A stretch of DNA of 64,000 nt from Melastoma dodecandrum (Eukaryota; Streptophyta; Magnoliopsida; Myrtales; Melastomataceae), in assembly GCA_029817715.1 (NCBI GenBank), contig JARUPY010000361.1, positions 55,553 through 119,552 on the forward strand, in the 5' to 3' direction. Below the pieces are notes generated by a model, which saw only the letters and a list, made by a program, of their open reading frames with translations, had not been told where the DNA came from and did no database searches. Of the stretch, positions 13,206 to 25,500 are shown piece by piece. Made by a program: the position numbers and the translations under genes. Within the stretch, counting starts at the first letter, position 1; each line of letters begins with the position of its first letter.

Positions 13206-13224
13206 CCCCCCCCCCCCGCCCCCC
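13160..13224. repeat. Poly-C / C-rich tract
   Basis: Two neighbouring C runs (12 and about 40 bases, with single G or T interruptions). On the opposite strand this produces the glycine-rich reading frame seen there, which is not a real protein. Probable assembly artefact, as for the other G/C runs. Confidence 0.85.
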
Positions 13225-13766
13225 ACCACTCACTCCGACACAGTGGATTCCGGATTGCCGGGAGCCGCAACAGGACACGGCGGCTACCGCCTGACACCCG
13301 CCGAAAACCCAAGGGCGTTAGGCGGCAATAAAAAAGAATATAAAAAGTGAAAAAGACAGAGTGAGAGCGGGGGAATCGATCCGGTGAGACGGAGAGAGGA
13401 GAGGAAGTTAGGCGAAGGATGGAGCTTGGTCTGATGACGAAGCCCTCCATCATTTGCTGGTGGTCGGCACACTGGTCTCCTCATGGGCTTTTGGCCCATT
13501 TATTATAAGCCCATTTATGTCGGCTGTTTTTGTGCCTTTTTAAATGGGCGGGAGGGATAATGCTTGTCGGTTTTCATTTCTAACTTCCCTTCCATTCCCT
13601 CCGTCCTTCTTTCTCTGTGTCCATCGAACTTAGGGGTTTGCTTGATCGGTGATGGATGGGAGGGAGAGGGGGGCGGTTTTCGATAAGTTGATGGGAGTCG
13701 AAACCTCAGATCTGTTGGGTTTCCATAGCGCATGTGGCCCCACCCAAATTAAATGAAAACTAACAA

Positions 13767-14460
13767 TGTTGGTGAGAATCCCAAGGAGACTTGTCCCGGA
13801 AAGTCTCGTACAAAAAAACAAAAAGGAAAAATAAAAATTGGGGACATCAATCCTCGGTCAGACAACAATCTTGCTATCTCAAGTTGAAAGAATAGAAGTC
13901 GATGTGAGAAGAAGACTGGGGTTATCAAGCTTGTTTTTTTGTCCGTCCGTTTTTTTCGAAACTTAACAGGTATTGATCTTCACGACGAGCTTTTTATGGT
14001 TGATGGTTGAGTCATTGCCGAGTCGTCGTCATTTCTTCTATGGTTAGTAAATCCGCCCTTGGTGGGTAATAAGTTTACGTTGGAGTGAACAGGGATTAAG
14101 TTTCTCGATGGTGGTACTCCTAATTTTGATAGAAAAAGGAAAAAACTTGTCGTGGGTAACCAATTATTTAATTGATAATGGAGTGTTTGGGTGGAGTTCG
14201 GTGCTGTGGTTTTGTCCTCCTCACATCGAGGGGTTTTTTCATGTAAAAACCCCGCCATTTGTCTCTTTTATATTTCTTGGCGACCTAATAAATATTAACT
14301 TGCGCTTTGTTTGCTTTTCGTAGAAACTTGGGTTATATCTCCATATTGGAGTTGGTGTGTGTGGCGCTGGTTGTTGTGTTATTCCGTTGAAAGTGCCGTT
14401 TGTTTTCTCTATTGATCAGCCAGTGTCTGCTGATAAATTCTGGGTGACTTGTCCCTAACA
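13767..14460 (+). repeat. 5' LTR of the 13.8-19.3 kb Copia
   Basis: 694 bp, TGTTGG...AACA. It shares with the 3' copy, in the same order, the segments around GGGGACATCAATCC, CACGACGAGCT, GTCGTCATTTCTTCT and TTGATCAGC. The two copies have clearly diverged by substitutions and indels, so this is the oldest of the three Copia insertions in the window. Confidence 0.85.
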
Positions 14461-14463
14461 ATA

Positions 14464-14476
14464 TGGTATCCAGTGC
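14464..14476 (+). other. Degenerate tRNA-Met primer-binding site
   Basis: TGGTATCCAGTGC lies three bases after the 5' LTR end. It is a near match to TGGTATCAGAGC, the usual plant Copia primer site complementary to initiator tRNA-Met. Confidence 0.65.
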
Positions 14477-14539
14477 TAAGTTGTCATATTGACTTATGTG
14501 TTAAGTGAATGGTGGGGTATACGACTGGCCAATAGTACC

Positions 14540-17500
14540 ATGATAATGCTCACAAGCTTTTCAATTACTACTCTATGTGAAAGACCGCGAATGAGCAGGT
14601 CATCCTTATGTTGTTAGATATTGTGTTTGTTCCTTATTGTAGATTCCAAAGCTAGTTCAAATGTCTTGTATGAGGATAGGTTGAAATGACCTCACATAAA
14701 GACGGTTGAGTATATTACAGATAGTGGGATTGACAATAGATATATTATTACATGTTTAAGAGGAGTACTAATGGCGCTATGCTCTGTGGGAGGAAGCTGA
14801 AGAATTTGTTATTGAGAGTAAGACCTCCTCATAATATGACTTCAATTTGAGTACAAGTAGAACTTGTTTTTTTGCAGATACATAAGTTGAGTCGAGCATG
14901 GTCCAAGATATTCTGAATCTGATGGCCAACCTCTACCGATCAACGATGAATTACAGGCATGTCTTATTTGTTGTGTACACTGCCGGAGAGTTGGGGAGGA
15001 CATTGATGTTGTTTGCAGAGCTTAATTATTCAGCTCTGAATGGGAAGTTTGAGCATGAAGCTAGTCACATAAAAGTTGATTTAATGAAAAAACCGAGTGC
15101 AACAGAAGCTGAGCAAGGCTTTACTCCCCGATCTGTTAAGCACTTGTGGACGGTAGGGAATAAGGCGAGCATAGGAGTCGAAACAGGAGCTCTCCTCTAT
15201 CCTTGAGAAGTAAGGATGCTTTTAAGAGACGAGGTCCCAAGTCCATAAAAAAGAAAATTTAAATATTAATCATTTGTGGAATGTTGGGTCAAATTATAGA
15301 GAGAATGTATAATAACTCAAGAGGGAGAATTTTGAAAGAGAAAAAGTGGAGACTAATAACCCAGAAAGAAAGTGAGACGACTGCTTCTAGCTCTTGATGG
15401 TGATGTTGCTATTCTTTCTGATGACAACTCTCTATTACATCTCACGTGTCCAGGACACCTACATATGGGTTTATTTGACTCTGCTCGCTAATTTTTTCAT
15501 GTTGACTTCTATGCGTGATTCTTTTGCAATGCTGGTGAATATGGTAGTGTAAGGATGGGAAATGAAGGTGTTGTGAATATTGTTGGCATGGGAGATGTTT
15601 GCTTGAAAACTGATTATTAGCTGCAAATTGGTATTTGAAAATATGTTCGACAAGCTCCCAGATATGCGCCTTTCAGTTGATCTTCACCTGGTGTTTCTTG
15701 ATGATGAAAGGTTTATGTTTTAGCACCTTCAGCAATGGATAGGTGGAAGTTGAGTCCGAGGCAATCTCAATTATTGCTAAAGGGAAGCAAGCTTCTCCAA
15801 CATCTTCATATATGACTTATGCCTAAGTTTGATCAAAGGACGAGGTCAATGCCGTTGAAGAATTCCTCTTGTGAGTTGTGGGCATAGACGGCTTGGTCAC
15901 TTGAGTGAAAAGGGACGTAGCATCCTCATGAAAGAAGCAACTACTCCCGATCTGTCGTTTATATCTCATTAAGACTTATACTGATTGTCTGGGCGGGGCG
16001 AAAGTTTACATAGATTTGCATTTCAGGGGCCATATCCTTACTCAGAGATCGCATGTTCTTGATCTTATTCACACAGATGTCTTATCTCTATGTTTGATAG
16101 ATCCCTTGGAGCGTGCTTTGTATTTTTGTGACATTTATTGATGATCTATTCTCGAAAAATGTGGGATTTTTGCTTGAGATCTAAGGATTTTAGTGCTTGA
16201 TGCTTTTCAAGTATTTTTCATCGCTTCAATTGAGAGACAAAACTGGCTAGAAAGCTGTAAAAATGCGTGTTCGAGTAGATAAATGGCGGTGAGTACCGAG
16301 GTCCGTTTTGTTGCGCATTATTGTCAAGAACATGGAATATAAGGCTTGAGAAGACAATACCGAAGATTCCTCAGGCACAGAATGGAGTTGCTGAAAGAAT
16401 GAATCGCACTATAGATGAGCGAATTTGGTTTATGCTTTCTCATGCTAAATTTCTAGAATCCTTTTGGGCTGAAGCTTTGCTTACTACAATGTATTTGATT
16501 AACCTTTCATCTTCAATTCCTCTTGGTTTTGATGTTCCAGAGAGAGTGTGGACAGGGAAGGCAAGTATCCTATGACCATTTGAGGATATTTGGTTGTAGG
16601 GCATTCATTCACATTCCTCAAGATGAAAGAACTAAACTTGATCGAAGTTAAGGCAATGTATCTTTCTAGGGTATGGACATAAAGAGTTTGGCTATAGATT
16701 ATGAGACATGGCTACAAGGGAAAATAGTCAGAAGCAAAGATGTAGTGTTTCCTTGAAGATCAGGCTATTGAGGATTGTGAAAAGCCAGAAAAGAAGATAG
16801 TACATGTGGAAGCGCCTCTTGATTCGAGTACAGTCCCTTCTATGCCTCCTACTGTGACAGAGAATCAGACAGATGACATTGTCACAAATGAGCCTACAGT
16901 TAAGGTCGGAGATGACACAAATGAGCCACAAGTTGATTTGAGGTGATCGATCAGGGAGCGCAAATCATCACAGAGGTATTCTTCACATTGATTATGTATT
17001 GCTTACTGACGGGGGAGAGCCAGAATGCTTCGATGAGGCTATGTTAGATAAGCAAAAGGAGCAGTGGATGAAAGTTATGTAAGATGAGATGAGATCCTTA
17101 CGTGAGAACAACACCATTGAGTTGGTGAAGTTGCCTAAAGGCAAGAGAGCACTAAAGAATAAATTGGTGTACAGATTAAAGCCTGATATAGTGGTTCACA
17201 ATAGAGATATAAGGCGCGATTAGTTGTGAAAGGATTCGATCAAAAGAAAGGAATTGATTTTGACGAGATATTTTCTCATGTTGTCTAGATGTCTTCTATC
17301 CGAGTTATTCTTGGTTGGGCAGCAAGTAGAAATTTGGAGATTGAACAACTTGATGTAAAGACCACATTTCTTCACGGTGATTCAGATAAGGAGATCTACA
17401 TGGATCAGTCGGAAGGATTTTGTTGTGAGCGGAAAGGAGGACCTTGTCTATAAGCTGAAGAAGAGCTTGTATGACCTTAAACAGGCGTCGACACAATGAT

Positions 17501-18541
17501 ATACAAAGTTTGACTCCTTTATGACTGACCATGGGCATGAACGATCGTATTCTGATCATTGTGTTTATGTGAAAAAGTTTGCTGATGGTAATTTTTATTA
17601 TTATCTTGCTTTATGTGGATGATAGGTTGATTGTTGGACATGATACTACAAAGATTTCGTCTTTGAAAGCAGATTTGAGCAAGTCTCTTGCAATGAAAAA
17701 CTTGGGGTCAGCTAAGCAGATACTTGCATGAGGATTGCTCGTGATAAGAAGATAGGGAAACTTTGACCATCTCAGGTAAGATATGTTGAAAAGGTTTTTC
17801 AAAGATTCAATATGAGTGGATGCAAAACGATTGGTACTTCACTTGCGAGTCATTTTAAATTGAGTACTTCTCATTGTCCTTTGACGGAGAAGGATAGAGA
17901 ATGACAAGGGTAAAGCTCCTTATGCATCGACAGTGGGCAGTTTGATGTATGTTATGGTGTGTACACCACCAAATATTGCTCATGCAGTTGGTGTCGTGAG
18001 TCGATTTCTCTCAAACCTTGGAAAAGAGCATTGGATGACGGTTAAGTTGATTATGAGGTATCTGAAAGGTACTTTTCGATTTTGCTTATCCTTTGGCATT
18101 GATAAACCGATCTTAGTTTGTTATGTAAATGCATACATGGCTTAGTGACGTTGATTCGAGAAAATCTACGTCGGGCTATTTGATGACTTTTTTCAAGGGG
18201 AGCAGTGTCATGGCAGTCCAGATTGTAGAAATGCGTACTTCCACAAAGGCATAGTAACATTGTTATCACCGAAGCGGGTAAATAACTGATATGGTTTGAA
18301 GAGGTTCTTACTTAGCTAGGAATTAAGCAGGATAATTATGTTCTTCACAGTGACAGTCAGAGTGCTATTTATCTCGGCAAGAACTCGATCTTTCACTCAC
18401 GTTTGAAGCATATTGACGTCCGATATCATTGGATTCGGAATGAGCTAGAGATGAACGACATTGGATTTTGAGAAGATTTATACTAATGAGAATGCATTTA
18501 ATATGATGACGAATACTTTATCCATAATGAAGTTCATATAC
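14540..18541 (+). pseudogene. Copia gag-pol polyprotein remnant
   Basis: Broken polyprotein read in changing frames. Order seen: gag-like piece (14898-15206); protease-side segment (around 15540-15660, GNEGVVNIVGMGD); gag-pre-integrase zinc region (about 15880-15960, RRLGHLSEKG); integrase C-terminal core (16321-16575, QNGVAERMNRT with the catalytic Glu); RT (17090-17720: LYDLKQA and a degraded metal-binding box near 17610-17630); RNase H side (17930-18140, MGSLMYVMVCT and RYLKGT). Many stops remain even after allowing shifts, so most damage here is probably real mutation. The gag N-terminus and zinc knuckle are not readable. Confidence 0.85.
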
Positions 18542-19296
18542 TGTTGAAACAAAGCAGACTTGCAACGGAAGTCTCGGACAACAAAACAAAAAGAAAAAAA
18601 TTGGGGACATCAATCCCATGGTCAGACAACAAAACTTGCACCATGAGTTGAAAGAAAAGAAGTCAGTGAGAAGAAGAAAGAAAGAAGAGAAAGAAGAAGA
18701 TGGGGCTGATCAAACTTGATTTGTCGTCCGTTCTCGACGAAACTTCATAGTATTGATCCTCACGACGAGCTCTTCGTGTTGATGGTTGTGGTCGTTGTGA
18801 GACGTCGTCATTTCTTCTTAGCCGAGATTAAGTTTCTCGATGGTGATACTCTCTAATTTTATTGAACGAAATCAAAATACATAGTTACAACTTCTCATAG
18901 AGCCCAAACCCTATTTATAAGGCCTAAAAGAATCTAAATAAATCAAATAAGATCCTAAATAAAATATTAAATAATCAAATGAAGAGATATGATATATTCT
19001 TTTCATATCAGACTTGAGCCAAATCATCAACATAAACCCATTATTGTTGATAGTGGAGAGTTTCGGTGTCGTGTCTCACAATCGAGAGGTTTTTTACGTA
19101 AAAATCTCGGTCCTCTCTTTTATTTTTCTTTGCGGCTAATATTACTTGCGCTTTAGTTGGTATTCAAAGAAGACGCTGGGATATATATCTCTATTAGAGT
19201 TGGTGTTGTGGCGCTGGTTTGTAGTCGAAAGTGTATGTTTATTTCTCTTTGATCAGCACGGTGTGAGATAGATTTTGGGTGGACACCTCCCCAACA
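18542..19296 (+). repeat. 3' LTR of the 13.8-19.3 kb Copia
   Basis: 755 bp, TGTTGA...CCAACA. It is somewhat longer than the 5' copy, with extra AT-rich sequence around 18880-19040. There is no clean polypurine tract just upstream, consistent with decay. Confidence 0.85.
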
Positions 19297-22200
19297 ATAT
19301 CTTCATCAACGAAAGTCCTCAATGACGTGGGGCGATCTGGTTGACGATGCTCTCACGATCTTCCGCCGGTAATGTTTCGAATTTTCCCCTCGGTTTCTGT
19401 TATTCAATTTTTGATCCTCAGATTTTCTTGGAATTATCTCATGACAAGGTCTGGCTAGGAATATCAAGAATCAATCATGATTGGATGTCTCTTCTTATCA
19501 GATTGTCAGCACTTTTCATCTTATCTGATTTGCTAACTTATCGCCATTTTTTTTTTCAATTTAGGGTGTTGCATACTTGCAGAATAAAATCCTGTCTGTT
19601 TCTGGATAGGAACCTTAGTTTGTAGGAGTACTCCTCTTCTTCAATGCTTCAACGTTCCAGAAGGATTCTGTTTGCCAGAAAAGGGTAGGTTCAATAGACT
19701 TGATTGATCATATTTTTCATTATTTATAAGGATTTTTGTTCTTATTTAATGTTTGTTTCGAAAAAATAATTTTCAAAATTAGGCAACAACTATTAAATTT
19801 GGAAAAAAAATGTCTCAAACTCAGTCTTTCGAACATTAATTTCAATTTTCGAAGAATTCGATACTTTTAACAGCAAATTCACTTTTAGAAAATGGAATTC
19901 GATGTTACAAACACCGAGTTCACAGAGGATGCTAAATTTTTCATGAATTCAGTTTCCGTAACCTCAATCACTTAAACAAAAGACTTTTTTATGGATGTCA
20001 GATGTGAGGGAGGTGTTGGGTTGTCCAATGTGAGGGGGTGTCGGGGGGGTGATGGTGGGGCCGGGATTAATAGGGAAGAGTTGGTGTTAACACCAACTTC
20101 TATCCCCTAAAAGAAAAAAAAGGATTGAATTTGGATTTCACATGGTCTCACGAACTCGATGTTGCAAACACTGAGTTTTTAATTTTTCAAAATGAACCGG
20201 GAGTTAAGAACACTGAGTTCATGACATTATTTTGAGAATTTTGAAACTTGTTGCCCCTATTTAGTAAATTATTTTTCGAACTAGTAGTAAATAGGAACAA
20301 AGCTCTATTTATAAGGGCTTTCCCGGAGTGTTTAAAACGTCGTAGAAAAACTGATGCTTTACATATTATGGGTGTGCCAACGAGCAAGCATGCCCGTTAA
20401 CGATCATTTGCACTTGGCTAGAAAGCTCACTGTTAATTTGTCGTGAGAGCTTACCTGTTAAACTATCCATCGCCCTTTTTAATTGTTTATGGTGGTTCAT
20501 AGGATTTAGTTATTGTTCCTTCTTCCTCTAAGTTTACCTGGCTCCCCTGTTTCTGTTAATAACATTCTGGACTATGAATGTTGTGTTATTCGTCCTATCT
20601 GTTTCTCAACTGCAAGATACGAATTATACGGCCAATTTTCCAATCTCTAGAAGCCTTAGCATATTTTGATCTTGAAGAAACAGCTTGACTCCTTGAGAGT
20701 TTCTCAGGTAGCTTTTTATTTCAGTAACTTGTTTTATAATTTGAAGTGTAGGATATGTATCTCTGACCGAACCATATTCACAGTCTAGGAAAGAGTTGCT
20801 GCATGAAAGGCAGTCCACTTTGACTGATTATTTTGCAAAGGTCCATCTCTGAGGCGGTCGAAAAGTAATCAGAGTTCTGGACATGACACGTTCAAAGGTA
20901 ATCTGTTAGATTACAGCCATTGAGTTCCTTTTGTGTCCATTACTTTTGGTATCTGCTCCCTTTTGAACAAGGACAATTGGGAACACCCTTCAATGAGCTA
21001 TTCCTCTTGCCAATTTTGTTAGAAGTTGTGTAGTCCAGGCTTGATAATTGAAGCGAAGCTTTGCTTGGGTGTTTTGTCTTTTAATTGCTCACATGTTTAG
21101 AATGAAGTTTACAGAACTTATTAGAACTGGTGATGAGCTTCGGACCAAAATAGTGGAGCTTGAAGTTAATAGGATGGAAGTATCTCAGAGGAAGAAGAAA
21201 ATGAGATTGGACTGTCATAAGATATGGTTTATCCAAATCAGATAATGGAGACGGTAATATTTCTCACTTGAAATACATTTGTGACTATCTGTTACACGGC
21301 AAATTTGCCCACTTTTAGCTGCTATTGTTCTTGCGGGGTGTCATGTTATATGTAGGTCATGACAACAAGAATGTGCAAGATCTTCAAAGCTTCCTAGTAG
21401 ATTTTTGAGGAACATGGTCTCACGTAAGACTGTTTCTTTTTTTTTTTTTTTTGGTTTCTTTTTGGGTGTTCAGTTAAGCTTGTAAAAAAATGTGCCAGAG
21501 CGTCTCTAAACAAAAAATGTGTCGGAGGTGTGGGCGTGTGGAGTTATGTCTCAAAATAGTGTTAGGCGGAAAAAATTTTTGTGAAATAGGTTAAATATTT
21601 TTTGAAACTTTGAAAATAATTGTCTCGATCAACTTTACCCATAGGTTCGAGTTCCATAAAACCCCTTAAGTCCGACTTTTGAAAGAAAATGGACTTAAGT
21701 TCGACTTCTTTTAAGGGGTTTTTCTGGTAGACGAAATTATAAATGTTGGACTTTAAGGCATTATTTTAAAATTTTTGAAATTATTTATTTTTATATAAAT
21801 TGAAACAAAGCCCACCAAGAGTGTCTAAAATTATTTAATGTTTTCGTAAGGCCCCTTTCCCCTATAGGGCCCCACTAATGGGCATTATATCCTTTAAGAG
21901 GCCCTTTACAGCACCTGATCATGTGGCCTAAATAGACCATCTGAATGGGCCAGTAAGGCCTATTGCCAAAATTACCCTGTAACAATTTTTAATACCAAAT
22001 TATCCAGTCTAATCCCTCTTGTAATAATTAATAAAAGAGATTTTAACTAAATGTCTAAAATAAAATTTGTTTTTCAATGAGAATAACTTTCTATTACGGG
22101 CCTCTGTTCCGGGACGTCAAAATCTCGATCCTACCATCTCCTTTTACGATTCTAGTGACACCCAAACTCAAAAGTCCAACCTCAATCCAGGCAACCATGC

Positions 22201-22579
22201 GCTCTCGGACTAGTTTTTGTAAGCCTGCATCACGTCGCTGGACTATTTTACCCGTGCAATTCTTTGAGCCAGCAAGTCATCTAGTTCAGGACTGGATGCC
22301 TTATTTTCCTTCGAGGCCCACAAGGGAAAACTGGGACGTGCAAACAGAAATCGGTGAAAAGGGCCAACCCTATGTCCATTGGGGAAAGAGCAAAAGATAA
22401 ATTATTTCGGCTCCCGAAAATAAACCAAACTTTGGGGGTGCGGTGGCGATAGGTGATGGCCGTTTGAATAAAATATGCTAAATTCAAAGGGCGACCTCTA
22501 CTTGGAGGGGACCCTACCTGGACATGAGCAATTGCCTTGTATTCCACAAAAGAAATAGGGCAAATATGGGGAGGCTGTC
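19297..22579. other. AT-rich intergenic DNA with diverged short repeats
   Basis: No recognised gene. It contains related AT-rich phrases repeated at 19890-20290 and again at 21540-21840 (variants of 'TTATTTT..AATTTTTGAAA' and of CGATGTTACAAACACCGAG), and a stem-loop-like inverted repeat with arms AAACCCCTTAA / TTAAGGGGTTT at 21658-21722. These may be remains of old elements. The final ~500 bp is the 3' flank of the PheRS gene. Confidence 0.5.
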
Positions 22580-25500
22580 CTATAAGAAACTCTCGATGTA
22601 CAATTCCATGTAGGAGCATGGATCAGGGATATCAAAAATTGCCATGGAACCTAAAAATTCATTGTGGAAGTATGTCAATGTATTTCCCGAGAATTTAATA
22701 ATATATTAGGTTGTTAGGTAGCAACTCCACAACAGCAGGTAAGACAACATACCTCTGGGTGAACGATGCCAAAAGCACCTACCCGCGTCCCATTGTAAAA
22801 TAATGCTCGCTTGACGGCCCGCAAGGAACTCCGGCTCCTTCATTAATAAATAATTATATCCAAGCCTGCTGAAAACCATGGATACCCGCACCATACAGGC
22901 TATTAAAGTAGGTTACAACTCACATGTGAAAGCTCTATGAAATATCCCGAATTGTTGCCTGAAGGAACAAAATGGAACTCCAGCCATTCCCATAATTCTG
23001 TCCACTAGGCTATGAATGAGCTGCATTTTAAGAAAAAATTATGGCAGCAATAATCCCTCAATCACTGAATAAATGACCGCCAATTATGAACATAAAAGTA
23101 GTAACACTAGGTTCATCCTCAATAGCTTTTGCTCCAAATATATCGAATAGAAGGCAAATATTGAGTGATATGCTCAATGTTTGCATAACCCAACAGGAAA
23201 AAAATTAAACATGAAAAAATTCATTTAGGACTGTATTTGTTCTGCCAAGTGCTTAGGTTGTCAAGACATTTACCTCAAATCCTGAGGGTAGCACCACAAT
23301 ATAGTGCTGCAAGTAGTCGATGATTTTCTCGCACCCACATCTCTTGTATTATCCAGCACAACTATATCTCCCACTTCAAAGATCTACAATACCATCATTA
23401 AAGACCTCTCTTAAACACCATATCCAGTAATTATTTGCCAGCTAAGCTATTTCAAATATGCACAAAAACTACGAGACACCAACACTACAAAGCAGACATT
23501 GTGCCCAGTAGATGATGTAAGAAGAATTTTGAATTGATAACCCAGAAATTTGTGCTACCTTTATGGGCTTAGGATGATCTTTGTTATGTCCAACAGTTTT
23601 TTAGAATCCCTGGCATTAGACTTGTCCGGACAGCCTGTTAAAGATGGGAATTTCAGTAACAAGTAAACATGAGGAGATTTGTTAGCTTCAGATTAGATGA
23701 CAAAGGACAAGATATGAACAACAGGAATCAGTATGTCTTCCAACAGATGGATAGTAAAAGGAAATGTTAAAAGAATGGACGGCATAAAAGGAATTCAAGC
23801 ACAAAGACAGAATTTGACGTGCATCACGCAGAGGCACAAATATTGGCACGGCTACTTGATGAATAGTAATGACAACATATTCGGCAAGAAAGATTATCGG
23901 AGCCATAACTGCTTAAAAACTGTGAGGAGAACACACATGACACCATTTAACTACTTGCCAGGAGATAACATGTAATGAACAGCCATGTAGCGCAAACCTC
24001 AAAATCGGCCCGAGCGAGGATTTCCAATGATTACTGCTGTTGACTGATTGTCCTTTCGATTTAACATATCAAAATTCTCTTTGCGAGAGCACAATATCCA
24101 TGTTAAAACCTCTGTGAACCCATTCATAGAAATCTACAGAGTCCGAATAAATTAATTAATATAACATACGCCACTGTGTGAGAGAAACAAGTAGTCAGTT
24201 ACATGAGGACATGAAGCCATGGATATTCTGTTCCATACCTCCATTCTCATTAGATCAGTAAGTTGGCTTAATGGTAATGGATTTAACGAAGCTGGCTTCC
24301 TCCTTTGAATGTTATTGTAAACCATATGCAATGGCAACATCCTACAGATTATTTAAAAGAAATCTCGAAGCAATCAATTAAAGGATAAGATAAGCATGAA
24401 AAAAAGGAAGGACAAAGCAATCAATTAAAGGATATGATAAGCTATATAAAAGAAGGAATGGGATGGCCACCTCCATAACATCACACGGATGTAAAACATC
24501 ACTTCTTGTAGGAGGTACTGACACTATGAAATTATCTTTCCCTTTCAATACTGAGTGTTCTGTGGTTAAACTGCATTCGGTCCAACAAAACTAGTAACCT
24601 GGAGTCAAAGGAGCACTGGCATGATTTTAGACAACACTCCGAAAACAAATAACAATAAGAACAGATGGTCCAGTAAATATATTATGCAGAAAGTATTATA
24701 GACCAGTCGGACATGGTTATTAAATAATAAATACCACTAGACAATGAATGGTAATAATACAATTGTATTATAGTTCTTACACTCTAAAACTGAAAACAAG
24801 CCTAGTCGACCAAGCAGATGTCACCAAGGACCATAAGGTTTCACTTAAATATGATTAGAGAAATCATATTATTGCAAATAATGTAAGTAAAGATAGAGAC
24901 AATCAGAAATACTTCCTAGTTTTGAAAGCATCCAAAGTATTTAAAAAAACTAAATCTGATAATTCGTCAGTTATTCAACAAAGAACAGATTATAGAAAGA
25001 GAGGGAAGAAATGATGCTACAGCAGTACTATTAAACCCGCTGAAAAGGCAAAAAACCATGTTTTCAACAATGTTGACTACAATGAACAGCATAGTAATTC
25101 AAATATAAGACACCCCGCACCTCTTCAGCTTTTAAAGAGACCCCCACTGTATCTGTGACATAAGATAAAGGTACTGTCATCTTGTATACTGATAAATCGG
25201 GACAAATGTCGGAACTCCCAACAGAGTAAGTGACTCGAACTGGTTCGACTTCAAATTTTTTCTCACAGTATTGAGAAAATGTTGTCACCTAATAATAACA
25301 TTGCCTACAGTCAGCACTTAAGAAAGAATCAAAAGAGACATATTGGTAAATGTTACTCACCATTGTGTTTAAAACAATCTTGGCCTTTGTCAAATCAGTC
25401 GCTGTACACTCAATAAAGACATTTTTCGTCTTCAAAGTAATTGCTGAATGTGCACCATTAATAATTGGAGGCAAAGAAAGAACAGTTCTGCAGGGACGTT

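Larger units (their letters stand above)
13767..19296 (+). mobile_element. Degenerate Ty1-copia retrotransposon (Tork/Tnt1-like)
   Basis: A complete but heavily decayed LTR element on the plus strand. Two related LTRs (13767-14460 and 18542-19296) start TGTTG and end AACA. A tRNA-Met-type primer site with substitutions begins at 14464. The internal 4.1 kb holds protease, integrase, reverse transcriptase and RNase H traces in the Copia order. Wording of the RT and gag-pre-integrase segments is closest to the Tnt1-94/Tork group. No target-site duplication is seen (CTAACAA on the left, ATATC on the right), which suggests age, recombination or sequence error. Many stops and frameshifts make it non-autonomous. 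Confidence 0.88.

Noticed and set aside
12908..13453. 181-residue minus-strand reading frame
   Set aside because: Kept open by a poly-C artefact (glycine run) and without domain similarity.
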